64,000 nucleotides of DNA from Anthopleura xanthogrammica (Eukaryota > Cnidaria > Anthozoa > Actiniaria > Actiniidae). Positions 54,101 through 64,000 of this stretch are shown here, in pieces. Below the pieces are notes generated by a model, which searched no databases, had not been told where the DNA came from, and saw only the letters and a program-made list of their open reading frames with translations. Each line of letters opens with the position of its first letter. Position 1 is the stretch's first letter. The position numbers were made by a program, and so were the translations under genes. The DNA is taken from positions 6,420,117 through 6,484,116 of the forward strand of contig OZ025206.1 in the NCBI GenBank assembly GCA_964019055.1, given 5' to 3'.

Positions 54101-55729
54101 AGTAGACGCGCTCTGATCAGTCGAAAACTGTGCTTTGTTAGTGAACAGAACAAGGTTGCTGAAGCCTTCTCACGTGCAGCCAACTTAGCAAAGAAGCGTA
54201 AGAAAACAGCATTACAACCTAAAACAGATTTTGTTTCTTCCTATGAAATAAAAAAAATCGTCCTCTAATAAATAAAGCATAATACAGCATTGCAGCGTAA
54301 TACATCACTTGAGAAGCGCCGAAGCACAAGCTGCACCCTATTAGCACCTCTACATGAAGTATAACCCTAGTATCCTATCATTACCTTGATAATCAGTTCT
54401 CCACTGCTAGGATGCCCTTTCATTTTAATAATCTTCGTAGGATCAGGCCAATCAAGGAACTTCTCTCGGAAAAGAATGGTCTCAGCTTTCTCATGCAGTC
54501 GAGCAAAAAGTGCCCACGGGGGCCGTGCAGGGGCAGGTTTGTTATCGTCAGTCCTGGGTGGGGTATCTGGGCCTTTACCGTAGGGGTACAGAGGGTTATA
54601 TATTCCAGGAGGTTCGAATGGTGACTCAAAGAGTCTTCTGCCTAATGCGAATGCTATTTTACGCTGTCCTGACAGTGATTGTTGACCATTCCATACGTAT
54701 AGCTCTGAACCGAAGTCAAATATCAATACCTTGGGGGAAAAAAAAAATTTGATATTATCTTAACTTGAGGCTGAAATTATACAAATATAATAAAAAATGA
54801 CTATATTTTCGATAAACACATTCAGTAATTTTAATGAACCAAGCTTAATTTTTGGTAAACGAAACTAACTTGCTCGTCGATATTTCATTAACTGGACACC
54901 CTTATTCAATCAAATCTATAAATGTATAATCTATCTATAAATCATGAGATTCATTCAGCTACTTCATACCAAGCAATAGAATACTGTCTGGTTAAAAGCA
55001 CATGACGGGCAGTGTTTTCCCTTCACTGTATGCTGATAACGAGATTCATGAGATTCATTCAGCTGATTGATACCAAGCAATAGAATACTCTCTGGTTGAT
55101 AGCACATGACACACAGTGTTTGCTCTTCACTGTATGCTGATAATGAGATTCCCTTCATTGATACCCACCTCTTTAGTGTCTAATATGGATACTTGAGGCA
55201 GATGTCCACACATGGATTCAACTGGAGACAAGGAAGGGGGGTCTGTCCAGTGGACTTTGTACATCATATTTGTCTTAGTAATTCCTTTCTCATAATCCTC
55301 GTCACTGGGAATAGCATCGGCACCTGAGAGACATTAAAACAGACACTGTTTTACTACCCATGAAAAAATTAAAGAAACTTTAAAGGAAAACGGGTTAGGC
55401 TACACTTTGGGCGAAAATTTTATGGAAATAAATAAATAGTAGCAAATAAAGAAGAAGACGATGAAGGATGAGGAAGGGCCAAGGAGGAGTTGTAAATCCG
55501 AGCTCAGCTTCTGGGCTACCTGTTGCAGTTAGTGTGCTCTTACCTCTGATTTCATCATCGATATTCCCATTAAGAACTTTATATAACTTTTTGGCTCCCC
55601 TGAGCTTTTCAGGGTCTCTCTCTCTTTCCTCGACAAAGGTGATATCGCGGGCTTTACAGTCCAGCTCTCGTTTAGTAAAGATACGAGACGCTATCTCTGT
55701 TACCTGGAACAATTACAAAAATAATGATT

Positions 55730-55783
<54 letters not shown>

Positions 55784-58700
55784 GCAAAAGGTCTTTCGTA
55801 ATCTTTGTATTTATGATTTCCCAATCGACGTCACTTGTATAATTCTTCTTGTAAGTATTTTTCAGACACTAACAGATTATTGAGCGGTTTTATGAGTAGG
55901 AAACGATGGAGCTGTTTTCGTAAGAGTGGAAAAATACGACACAGATTTAAAACACGTACACGGTACGACATGCTGTAAACTGAAATGGCTTCCCGTTGTC
56001 TTCCAGTAATTATCCAATCAAAACGCGTGTTTGCAGTTCCAGTAAGATACATTAACGCTACAGCACAGGTACGGATTTGCCGTACGGTTTCTACTCATAC
56101 GAGAACCGCTGATTCGTAGCCCTACCTATTGATAGCAACTGTAGGAGCTACCGACGTTACATATATAGGAACTTTACTTTATTCTTATGGGAAGCCATTT
56201 CAATGTCAGGGCAATTTCAAATTCATTACTGCCTGTGATAATTCTAGCTGGGTTACCTTTGCTCTCTCGATAGCGTTGGCTTCTTTTCCTACCCAAGCAT
56301 ATAGTTCTTCCTTGTTAACGAGAACAAAGCAGTCACCAGAGTTCAAGGATTTCTGGCACGGGTCCACAAGACGAGTTTGCATGTTGCGACGACCTATATA
56401 TACAAAGAACCCACATAAGTAAAACATCATCATTACACAACAAGGCTTCTTAATGTTTCTTTAATGTTCTAGAAAAAAAATTGCCACTACAATTTTTTTG
56501 CTCGGGCTTCCTTGTTAAAAGCACGGTTCTTTTACCTATGGTCCACAAATTGCTCCGCATGCCATACACGTTTTACCACTGACCGCTGTCAACTTTTGTA
56601 ACATCTCTGGTCAAATGCTCACATTACGTACATCAGGTCTCAACGTGCTTCGAAGCAAAACGCTCAGGTGCTTATGTTTTATTGAAGACCTCAGAAGCCC
56701 GAGCAAACGCTCTATGAGCGTCTTTTTAACTAGAATCTACTACTACTACTCTGAAACATGGCGGCAAATGATCACGTGATTTACCAGTCCATATTGCACA
56801 TTAATGTTACCTTTGATGTGTAATAACATGACTGGTTTTGTCCCTCGGTAATCATCTTGTTCTTTGGCCTTATCTGGACCAGCTGTCTTCCTTAAAGTTA
56901 CTTTAGTGAAGTCTTCTGTGCTGGCGAGACCCGCAATAGCAGATTCCGCTAAGTTGATAGTATGCCGACGCCCTGAAGCAGAGAAGCAAACAAAACATGC
57001 GTCACAGAAGGCTTATGCTAATTCTACATTACACCTTTTTTCAACAATACGAGACGCGGAAAAAAATCCAGACGATTTTGGTTTTTTGATTGCAAAACTT
57101 ATGTGTTTTGTTTGCGTCGCAAGTTAAAACCAGACCTATCACTATTAGTCACTTTATGCTACAGAAACCAGATATAAGGAACAGGCAGATGATGACCCAA
57201 GGGTGGTGTAGCGGTAGGACATTCTTCTCTCAGCTCTGGGGTCTCGGGTTTGATTCCTGGACTCGTCATAACATGCAAGTACAGTTTGTTAGGTCAGTCC
57301 CCCCTTGATTCGAACGTTTGTCTCCAGGTTCTCCGGTTTCCTCCCTCCGCAAAATCTAACAACATAAATTCTTATTCGATCAGTGAGTTAGCTATGCCCT
57401 GACTTAGATCAGCCGAGAGGTTGTTTCAGGGTTTGATCTGTGAATTAGCCATGCCCTGTCTTTGATGAGCCGAGAGGTTGTTTCAGGGTTCGATCCGTGA
57501 GATTTAACCGTGCTCTGACTTTGATTAACCCAAAGGTTGTTTCAGGGTATCGATAAAGATTGAAGGATGAGGTAGAGTCTTACCCAGAGGTTATTTCAGG
57601 GTATTGATAAAGATTGAAGGATAACGTAGAGTCTAAAATCAAAGAGAATCAAACTTACAAAGATTGTCAGGGTCTTTATACTTCTTTTTCTTCCTTTTGA
57701 TGACGGGATGTTCACTTGTGATTTGTTTCTTTTCGATTTTTGGGGTTCTTGGCGCCTATCAAAATTACAAAACAGATTAGGAGTCGCTTCTATGCGATTA
57801 TGCAATCGAAGACCTTTTTTGCTTTGGCGTAATGTTTTCCCATTTCAAACCACGTGTCATTCTCTATATCGTTTCTTTGTATAACGGTTGCGCACGAGAA
57901 GACACATGAATATGGATACAACTCAATCAAAGAATCTTCTTCTCAAGGGAATGACACGTGGTCTGAAATGGGAAAACATTACGCCCAAGCTCGAGCTAAA
58001 GAGGTCTATATCTATGCGCTTTGAAGGGCACTTACCTCAGTAACAGTTCTAAGGTCTGTCCTCTCTTGTAACGCCTTGATTGGATTACTCTTCGTCGCAT
58101 GACGTCTCTTGGGCTTCAGGTGGATTTTATTTTCACCCGCTGATTTAAGTTGTCTGGAAAATTCAGTTAATAACTTCTGTTAATTCATTTAATGCCAAAA
58201 AAAAGATCATGTACGCAGCAATGCTGTATAAGGACTGAGTTACATTAGGATCGGAATGAAGGGTTTTTCTCCAGGTTCTCCTGTTGTCCTCCCTCCGCAA
58301 AACCTAACAATCTTAATTCCAATAGACGACTTGCATTAACAAGTCACGTGATCCTACCCCACTTAAGACGAGCAGCTGTGTCAAAATGAACAACAGAAAT
58401 GAAAAGAGCACCTTGACAATAGTAGGGAAGGTGTGTTTGAGCTCATAACAAGAAAAACAGGAGAAATGGCATTAAATATAAAATTGAATGATTTATAAGG
58501 ATTTGTGTGGGAAAATGCGCTGTGGCAAAAGCCAACCAACATTTTTCCCATACTAAACGTCACTCATAAAATATTCGGTTTTATATTTAATGCCATTTCT
58601 CCTATAGTCAACAAGTGGTGCCCTTTTCATTTAATATTTGAATTGGCCGTGATTTTGATCAGCACAGAGGTCGTTCAGGGTGTCGATAATTTAAAAAAAG

Positions 58701-59385
58701 AATTTAATCAGAATTAGGATAATCAGAATCTACTTTTGGTCATCATCCATGCACTCAAGTCTTATACCCTCCTAGTCTATCATAATTTTCAAATCTTAGT
58801 CCCACACTTTGGAGTAGACTCCGCGGTATGCCAAACATAATCGAACGGAAACTGCTGCACTCGTTCAGACTTCCAAGCGCATCCAGTTATTTGCACAGGA
58901 AACCCAATAAAAAAATCGTTTAACGCTACAATGTTTTTGATAGGTCTATTGGCTTCTGTCAATAATTTTAGAGTGGTCTGGGTGAGAATTATTAACTGAC
59001 GAAATCACAGACCTCCCAGACGTCTAGAAGTTGCCAAGGTCACAAAAACACCAAAAACAGCTTATTATGTAACTGTGGTTGAGTTGTAGACAAAATTGAT
59101 AATTTTCGCTATGCTCACAAAACAGACTTCATTAATGGTAGAAATGAAAAAAATATTCATGAATAGTAATGGCTGGGTTAGAGAGGACGAGAGTTATGAT
59201 ATTCAAATAACGGTATTGAAACAGCAGGGGATAGTAAAGAAGGGAAAACACACAACAAAAGGATTGAAGTTTATAGAAAACATTTAAGGAGCACAAAGTA
59301 AAACATTGTTAGCGATGTAGAAAATATTTTTTTACGGATTTAGTGCGCTACTATATTTCTACATTTCAGTCAAACAAAGATAGAG

Positions 59386-59432
<47 letters not shown>

Positions 59433-62400
59433 AAATCAATAATAAACTAAAAGCCATGAATACAAAACATGAAAGAAAACAATTACTAATTCATGTCATA
59501 ACAGTCTTCGAGGACAATAGCATTGCTTTCAGTCTTCAGAGTATCATTAAAACACACAACACAGAATAACACGTAGATACATTAACCCTTGACCAATATA
59601 CCACATAATACTACGATTACAATTACCAGATACCTTACAACTGTTTATGGATTTGATTCCCAATAATCAATAATTCATTCAAGGTTTTTCTTGTGCATTA
59701 AACGTGATCGTTTTTCTTCTTGGCTTAAATAATAAATATTTAACCCAAAAAATATTTTCTTGGGGGAAACATTTGTTGCGAAAGGTCAAATAAATGCGCC
59801 TTTAAATAAAGTAAATATATTGTAGGATGACTTTTATACTCACGATGTAGATTGGAGGGAGATGGCATCGAAATCTGCGCTTGTGAGATCCACTTTAGGA
59901 CACGTAGTGCTATCTTTCCCTTCGATTTTGTTTCTTGAATCATTGAAAAATTCCTCCAGCCCGTCGTCCAATGCAGTTGGTTTTTCCTTCTCTTTTTTCG
60001 TGACCTCAGTTCTTTTATGATCTTTAATGGCTTGCATCAATACTGGTGGAATAGTCCTCTTGGGAACTGGAGTTAATTCTATAAACTTACTTTCTTTGGC
60101 CTTTTCGACTTGTTTTCCTGATTCTTCCTTGTCAATGTCGATGTCCACATGAATTAATTCAAAAGGTTGGTCCAAGTTTGACTCCGACTTAGTCTTCATC
60201 ATTCCAAACGGACGAAGAGTAGATGACACTTTCCTTGGCTTCTTTAACTTGTGCGCTGATGAAGACATTGAAACTTTGAAATTAGAATAACACAATTGCA
60301 GTAACGTCAAGGGAAAAAGTTTAAAATCACAACCGTGATTCTATCTCCAGGCACTTTGACTCCTGAAGACTCCAGTTCTACATAGATGGTTAATACTAAA
60401 ATCTGTCTAATTCTGGAACCCCAATTTTTGACAGATCTGTGTATATGTACAGTACGGTATGGTTATGAAGTGATGGTGAGTAAGCTGGCGATTCGTCGAC
60501 TTCAAAACCACAAGTTAATTCTAGCAATAACAAAGTTCCTCAAAAAGGATGTCTTTAAAACAGGTTTGCTTGACAAGGGCAATTACTGGAATTCTTCAGC
60601 AAAAGCAATAAGATCAAAAAATTAATTCTTTAGTGTTGCATTCCATTATATAACTCATTTTCAGAATATGTTCGTGTTCGAGTACGTCTGAAAGATCTGC
60701 TACTGACAACCTATCACTTCATCGACAAATATTTTCAATCCAAATAATCAACATTTGATACAAATCTGATATGAAATCCGACGCCCCTTGAATAAACTTC
60801 CCTGGAGGAATTTCCCTATTGACTTTGCAACATTATATAAGGAAGATGGTTTGTTGAGTCAGGTTCCTAATGGTCTTGGATGTTATTCTTCGTGTTATGT
60901 TATTCCCAACTAAACAAAGACGCGACAGATAGCGATCTTCTGGTCCATTTACGACAGGGTTGTTTTACGTTAATAACTATGAGATCATTATTCTCATTAT
61001 AACCCTTAGACAGGTAGATTATCAGGAAAGACTATAGGAACTGATTTGAGTATGTCAGAGTAGTCCTGAACTGGACCCTACTTTTCTACCAGTCTCCTTC
61101 CACTATACTCGGTTCGTCTTCGCCGCGCGCACATCGATTGATTATCAACTTTGTTTCACAGGCCAAGAAATATCATTCATTACATTACGAGGTGGGTATT
61201 ACAGCGCGAAAGAAAAACCGTGGGCACCCAGAAATATTTCAGAAAGTCATGTATCGCTCGTTGAACAATCTGAAACGACTCTCTAACTGCAGCAAGTTTA
61301 TCTGACTACAAATCAGTTGACCTTCTTGCAGTTATAGAGTTGTTTCAGATTGTTCAACGAGCGATACACGATTTCTGAAATATTTCTGGGTGCCCATGGT
61401 TTTTCGATTTGCACTGTAATTGTTTTTTATGTAATGGTAGGTTATGTACTTCCATTAGTTGTGCTGGTCCATTTACATGGTCCATGAGATCATTATTCTT
61501 ATCATCATCATATTTAGTCTCTTTAGACAGCTAGATTATGATTGATTATTCTGAAAGTAAGTTAAAGTGAGTATAATACTTGTTATTATGAGGAGGGTCT
61601 TACAATGGTTTTCATGTTGTGGTATGCAATGGAATCCATTTAAATGCCAGCTGATCTGAGAAAAAATATTAGCCAACCAGAATCGAGAAAATTTCATACT
61701 CATTTTATACAAAATATCCATAGCCTCTCCTGAAAAGCTAGATTTTATCTCAAATATAAATTTTTGCAAGTCGATTTGCACAGGCTTCATGACACTTCAG
61801 TTTTGCAGTGACGTCATTTCTACGTCACTTTTTCAGCGGATCAGCTGATGGATGTTAGTAAAACGCGGATTGACGGACCGCGGAACGGAGGAACCTGCGA
61901 AACTACTTCAGAAAAAATATCTTATTGCACCTTTATGCAAAAAAACATTTATTCTAATTTAATGTTTTTTTTTTAAATACAAGATCGTCAGTGTGATGGT
62001 TGGGCTTCCTGTGGTGACTTCCACGCTGCTGTTTGTGGGTTTGTAGATGGGTATGATGTTATTTTACGGTTATGACTATATGTATTATATTGTTATTTTT
62101 ATTAGGTGGTTCTTATTTGTAGATGATTTGACCTTTATTTGACGGCAACGACAAAATAGGCGTTCATAGCATAAAGGAATGCGTTTCCATGACATTCCTT
62201 AATCATGTGCCCAGGAAACAACTACTTTATCATGACGACAATTCCGGCCGAGTTTGTTATTGAGAACGACTGTAATGCATTTTCTTATATATTATAAGTA
62301 ACAAAGACATGAAACTCAAGGGTATGACGCATGGTCTAAACAAGAAAAAACAATATGCCCGAACAAACTACGGTATACCTCTATAAAGCGAACACCTTCG

Positions 62401-64000
62401 GCACCTTGTCTGGTGACCGTTGAATAGAGGTTTGTTTTAAACTGTTAATATGGGAAGGAAACTTCGGGACCGTGCAACTAGTTGTCCGTCAGGCGTTTAA
62501 TGAAGGGTGTCCGCTTAATAGAGGTAGGTATCCCTGTATTCAAAAACTGAAAATAAAACAGTTCAACTTACATTTCTTGGACTCCTTTTTCTTGGGTTTT
62601 TCTTCCTTCTTCTTGTTTTCATCACGAGTTCCGTCCCCTCCTTCCTCAATAATACTATCAGGTCGTGCAGCTGTTCTCGTGTTTACATTAGAATCATCTT
62701 GAGTCCTACACTGTTCTCTGAACTTCTCTCTTCTTTCCACCATATCTCTGGCTGCTTTAATGATCTCTGGTGCAATCCCGGCGGCTAAAGTTCTTGGTCT
62801 TATCTTGTGAATTTGTATAGGGTGCCTAGGTTTCTCAATTGCTTCTGTTTTTGCGAACAGAGAAAGCAGAGCAGATACCGAGCCTTCTCTCGGAAGTTCA
62901 CCTTCATTGGGTTCTCTATCTTTGTGAGGGTCAAATTCGTGTTCGTTGATTCTTACTGTTTCAATACTTTGTCGTCGTTCGGCAATTTCTTGAAACTTAA
63001 GATCAGTTTTTTGTTTCTGTTCTTCCATCAACTTGTGCTTTCTTTCCTTCTTTTCTTTGTCCTTTCTTTCCTTTTCTTTGGATTTTTCTTTTGTTTCCTT
63101 ATTTTTCTTTTCGACATTTTCCTTGACTTTTTTCTCATCCTCTTTTATCTTTTCCTTTTCCTTTGATTTTTTATCTTTTTCTACTTCTTTTAATTTTTCT
63201 TTCGCCTTCTCTTTTTCTTCCTTTTTCAGTTTCTGCTTCTCTTTATCCTTTCGAAGCTTTTCTTCCTTTTCTTCTTTATGCTTTTGCTTTTCCCTTCCTT
63301 TTCTTTCTTTTTCTACTTTTTCCTTTTCTTTCTTTTCTTTTTCTTTTTCCTTGATTTTTTCTTTTCCCTGTTCTTTGTCCTTTTTCTTCCCTTCTTCATC
63401 ACTGGAATGCTTGTGTCTTCTAAACAGAGACTTAAGGTGCGAGTCAGTGGAGTCTTCACCATGAGAGAGTTTTCTTGAAGGTTTCTCTGTCTTTGCCTCT
63501 AAAACTTCAGCTTCTTTTTCAGCCTCAGGTGAAACCTTCTGGACCTCCTGCTCATGTCCAACAGCATTCAAAGGTACATCTCTCTCCTGACTGCCTTCAT
63601 GGCGTCCATCAGTATCATCAGATGAAGAAAACCTCTTATCCACTTTTTTTAAAGCTCCAGGCTCATCTGAGGAATCCTGTCTTGCAAGAGAAAAATTGAT
63701 ATCCTCAAACTTCTTCATTTCATCAGGCGAAAGAGCACCTCCACAAATACTATGCGGTCGTTCTTGAGGTTTCGTTTTACGCGCATCTAAGATAGTCTTC
63801 GACGAGTCATCTTCAGATACATACCGACTTAGCATTTCCTTGATTGATGGTGGCTTGACATTCTCTTCAGACAAGTGCGGTGATTCTTTTAGAATTGAGT
63901 CTATAATATCAACATGATCTGTAGAAGCGATAGTCTGCGAGCGACGCTTCTCAGTTTCTGGGGCATCCATACTCAGTGACACTTTTAACTTGAGTCTCCT
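44921..64000 (-). CDS. SVIL: Supervillin-like actin-binding protein (5' end outside the window)
   Basis: Membrane-associated villin/gelsolin-family protein linking actin and myosin II to the cell cortex. Twenty-two exons seen: 62572-64000, 59844-60273, 58036-58153, 57659-57755, 56811-56972, 56257-56393, 55544-55703, 55169-55323, 54385-54729, 53664-53907, 53028-53227, 52682-52758, 49800-49837, 49467-49542, 49004-49141, 48485-48612, 47445-47600, 46619-46768, 46217-46341, 46040-46098, 45664-45760, 44921-45007. They join in frame to about 1,535 residues. The first exon encodes a charged, disordered region with a long Lys/Glu coiled-coil-like stretch and is open to the window edge. Gelsolin-like repeats follow: KPVMLLHIKGRRNMQTRLV, DFGSELYVWNGQQSLSGQR, TAYFFWQGNDC, YVWYGSKALEGMRKN, FELYIWEGWIPEN. 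The end is a villin headpiece (LETYLSKEDFS to WKQHNLKKLVGLF). A 38-nt exon (49800-49837) joins two conserved blocks. Confidence 0.95.
45108..45513. repeat. (ATC)n / (ATTATC)n microsatellite in a supervillin intron
   Basis: About 400 bp of CATCAT units with an inner run of CATTAT hexamers near 45345-45455. Two copies of ATTAGCATCATCATGATCAT flank it. Poly-His, poly-Met and poly-Ile frames through it are artefacts. It lies in the last supervillin intron. Confidence 0.97.
46780..46895. repeat. (GAATAAAC/T)n microsatellite
   Basis: About fourteen 7-8 bp units of GAATAAA with C, G or T spacers, in the supervillin intron just beyond exon 46619-46768. Confidence 0.9.
47737..48183 (+). mobile_element. 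LINE non-LTR retrotransposon 3' end with (ATT)n tail
   Basis: Plus-strand sequence translates to LHWLPVRFRIRFKILIFAFK then AIHGLAPSYLSDLI, and later GRTFSYAAPVEWNSLPSSI and FKEHLKTYFYRKAF. This is the C-terminal reverse transcriptase region typical of CR1/L2-type LINEs. An in-frame TAG interrupts it near 47920 (PLPT stop LRPT), so it is dead. A short 3' UTR ends in about 12 ATT units (48148-48183), the usual LINE tail. It is inserted antisense in a supervillin intron. Confidence 0.85.
49255..49435 (+). mobile_element. tRNA-derived SINE
   Basis: AGGGTGGCGTAGTGGTAGTG (A box TAGTGGTAGTG) and GGGTTTGATTCCTGG (B box) lie about 50 bp apart as in a tRNA promoter, then an unrelated body with two similar blocks (CACAGGTAGCCCGC and CACAGGTAGTCCGC). 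It lies in a supervillin intron, antisense, partly adjoining the 49467-49542 exon. Confidence 0.8.
49633..49772. mobile_element. Inverted-repeat element resembling MITE family A at the ends
   Basis: TTGACCCCTTGCACTAAATC and CCTGGGGGGGTCAAAACA at the left pair with TTGTTTTGACCCCCAGG and CTAGTTCAAGGAGTCTAA at the right. The ends resemble family A but the inner arms do not, so it may be a sister family. Confidence 0.65.
51310..51447. mobile_element. Inverted-repeat element (ACCCGGTTGTACGAAG ends)
   Basis: GGACCCGGTTGTACGAAGAG at the left pairs with CTTCGTACAACCGGGCCC at the right; inner TTATCCAGTGGATAA and TTTACTGGATAAG repeats. About 138 bp, in the large supervillin intron. Confidence 0.8.
51468..52170. 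repeat. 47-bp minisatellite, about 15 units
   Basis: Head-to-tail units of 47 bp (GATATAGTTATTGATGGTAG then TAGTATATGGGGTATGGTAG then AGTACAT). Variation is limited mostly to GGGG versus GAGG. It lies in the 2.8-kb supervillin intron between exons 49800-49837 and 52682-52758. Confidence 0.97.
52341..52514. mobile_element. MITE family B copy
   Basis: AATAGACCTTTTTAATTTGG at the left, CCATTCCAGACCACATTTCA then GAATGACACGTGGTCTGAAA and ACGCCAAAGGTAAAGAGGTA at the right. It lies about 170 bp from supervillin exon 52682-52758. Confidence 0.85.
54943..55155. repeat. Two-copy tandem duplication, about 95-100 bp
   Basis: ATGAGATTCATTCAGCT, ACCAAGCAATAGAATACT, AGCACATGAC and TCACTGTATGCTGATAA occur twice in order, just beyond supervillin exon 55169-55323. 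Confidence 0.85.
55729..55785. repeat. (CAA)n microsatellite
   Basis: About 19 CAA units, 25 bp from the acceptor side of supervillin exon 55544-55703. Confidence 0.95.
55868..56200. repeat. Family E repeat copies
   Basis: GAGCGGTTTTATGAGTAGG, ACACGTACACGGTACGACAT, then GTACGGATTTGCCGTACGG and CTACTCATACGAGAACCGCT. The left GAGCGGTT and right GAACCGCT blocks are inverted relative to one another, so this copy shows the family's palindromic outline. Confidence 0.65.
57190..57600 (+). mobile_element. tRNA-derived SINE with 57-bp tandem tail
   Basis: AAGGGTGGTGTAGCGGTAGG and B box GGGTTTGATTCCTGG form the tRNA-like head. The body has CAGGTTCTCCGGTTTCCTCC. The tail holds three to four units of about 57 bp with GAGAGGTTGTTTCAGGG, the same unit as at 3511-3835. 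A body fragment without head lies at 58262-58320. Confidence 0.8.
57811..58014. mobile_element. MITE family B copy, best preserved
   Basis: TTTGGCGTAATGTTTTCCCA and TTTCAAACCACGTGTCATTC at the left pair with GAATGACACGTGGTCTGAAA and TGGGAAAACATTACGCCCAA at the right, then AGCTAAAGAGGTCTATATC. About 200 bp, filling most of a 280-bp supervillin intron. Confidence 0.9.
58391..58641. mobile_element. Foldback element, about 250 bp
   Basis: AAATGAAAAGAGCACC at the left pairs with GGTGCCCTTTTCATTT at the right. Inner AGGAGAAATGGCATTAAATA pairs with TATTTAATGCCATTTCTCCT. Supervillin intron. Confidence 0.85.
59383..59432. repeat. (GAAA)n microsatellite
   Basis: About 12 GAAA units in a supervillin intron. 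Confidence 0.95.
61199..61419. mobile_element. MITE family C copy
   Basis: TTACAGCGCGAAAGAAAAAC at the left and GTTTTTCGATTTGCACTGTAA (ends 61419) at the right, with long, nearly perfect inner arms (TTGTTCAACGAGCGATAC and its complement). About 221 bp, sharing sequence with 35315-35521. Ends flanked by T/A suggest TA-directed insertion. Confidence 0.88.

Noticed and set aside
49255..57260. tRNA genes suggested by A and B boxes
   Set aside because: No clover-leaf acceptor pairing was found and bodies continue into SINE sequence, so they are SINE heads.
62807..63478. Phenylalanine- and serine-rich plus-strand frames
   Set aside because: Antisense shadows of the Lys/Glu-rich supervillin exon.

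Overview
The window is nuclear DNA of an invertebrate animal, most likely an anthozoan cnidarian such as a stony coral or sea anemone. It is AT-rich. Genes have many short exons with GT-AG introns and are interrupted by tandem repeats and small palindromic elements. Both G protein-coupled receptors are single-exon and divergent, as is common in cnidarian genomes. The phylum is inferred from gene style only; the proteins clearly belong to animal families. All exon models were built by reading splice sites, and each joins in frame over its full length.

Layout: (1) 52-2284, plus strand: last three coding exons of betaine-homocysteine methyltransferase (BHMT), with a 36-bp minisatellite and a long foldback element in its introns. 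(2) 3199-9487, minus: complete 14-exon NOP58, a core protein of box C/D snoRNPs. (3) 10480-16211, minus: complete 7-exon arylsulfatase of the ARSB/I/J type. Its last intron holds a Penelope-like retroelement in an inverted dimer. (4) 17213-22897, plus: an 8-exon gene I do not recognise, encoding a 316-residue secretory-pathway protein with one membrane span. It is divergent from the sulfatase across about 1 kb. (5) 25805-26836, plus: single-exon rhodopsin-class GPCR. (6) 29383-36852, minus: complete 10-exon sialin-like SLC17 transporter with a 25-nt microexon and an N-terminal acidic dileucine motif. (7) 40024-41085, plus: second divergent single-exon GPCR. (8) 44921 to the right edge, minus: 22 exons of a supervillin-like protein (about 1,535 residues seen) ending in a villin headpiece; its 5' end lies outside the window.

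The genes do not form a pathway or operon. They cover methyl-group metabolism, ribosome biogenesis, lysosomal or extracellular sulfate-ester hydrolysis, lysosomal anion transport, signalling and actin-membrane linkage.

The rest is unusually rich in repeats: at least five palindromic MITE-like families with several copies each, many single foldbacks, tRNA-derived SINEs with a 57-bp tandem tail, a LINE 3' end, a Penelope fragment, three minisatellites (36, 47 and 54 bp units) and long pure microsatellites. I found no CRISPR array, rRNA or functional tRNA gene, and no clear new multigene system. The best candidates for new biology are the orphan membrane protein, the two atypical receptors, a miRNA-like hairpin in the SLC17 gene and the repeat families.
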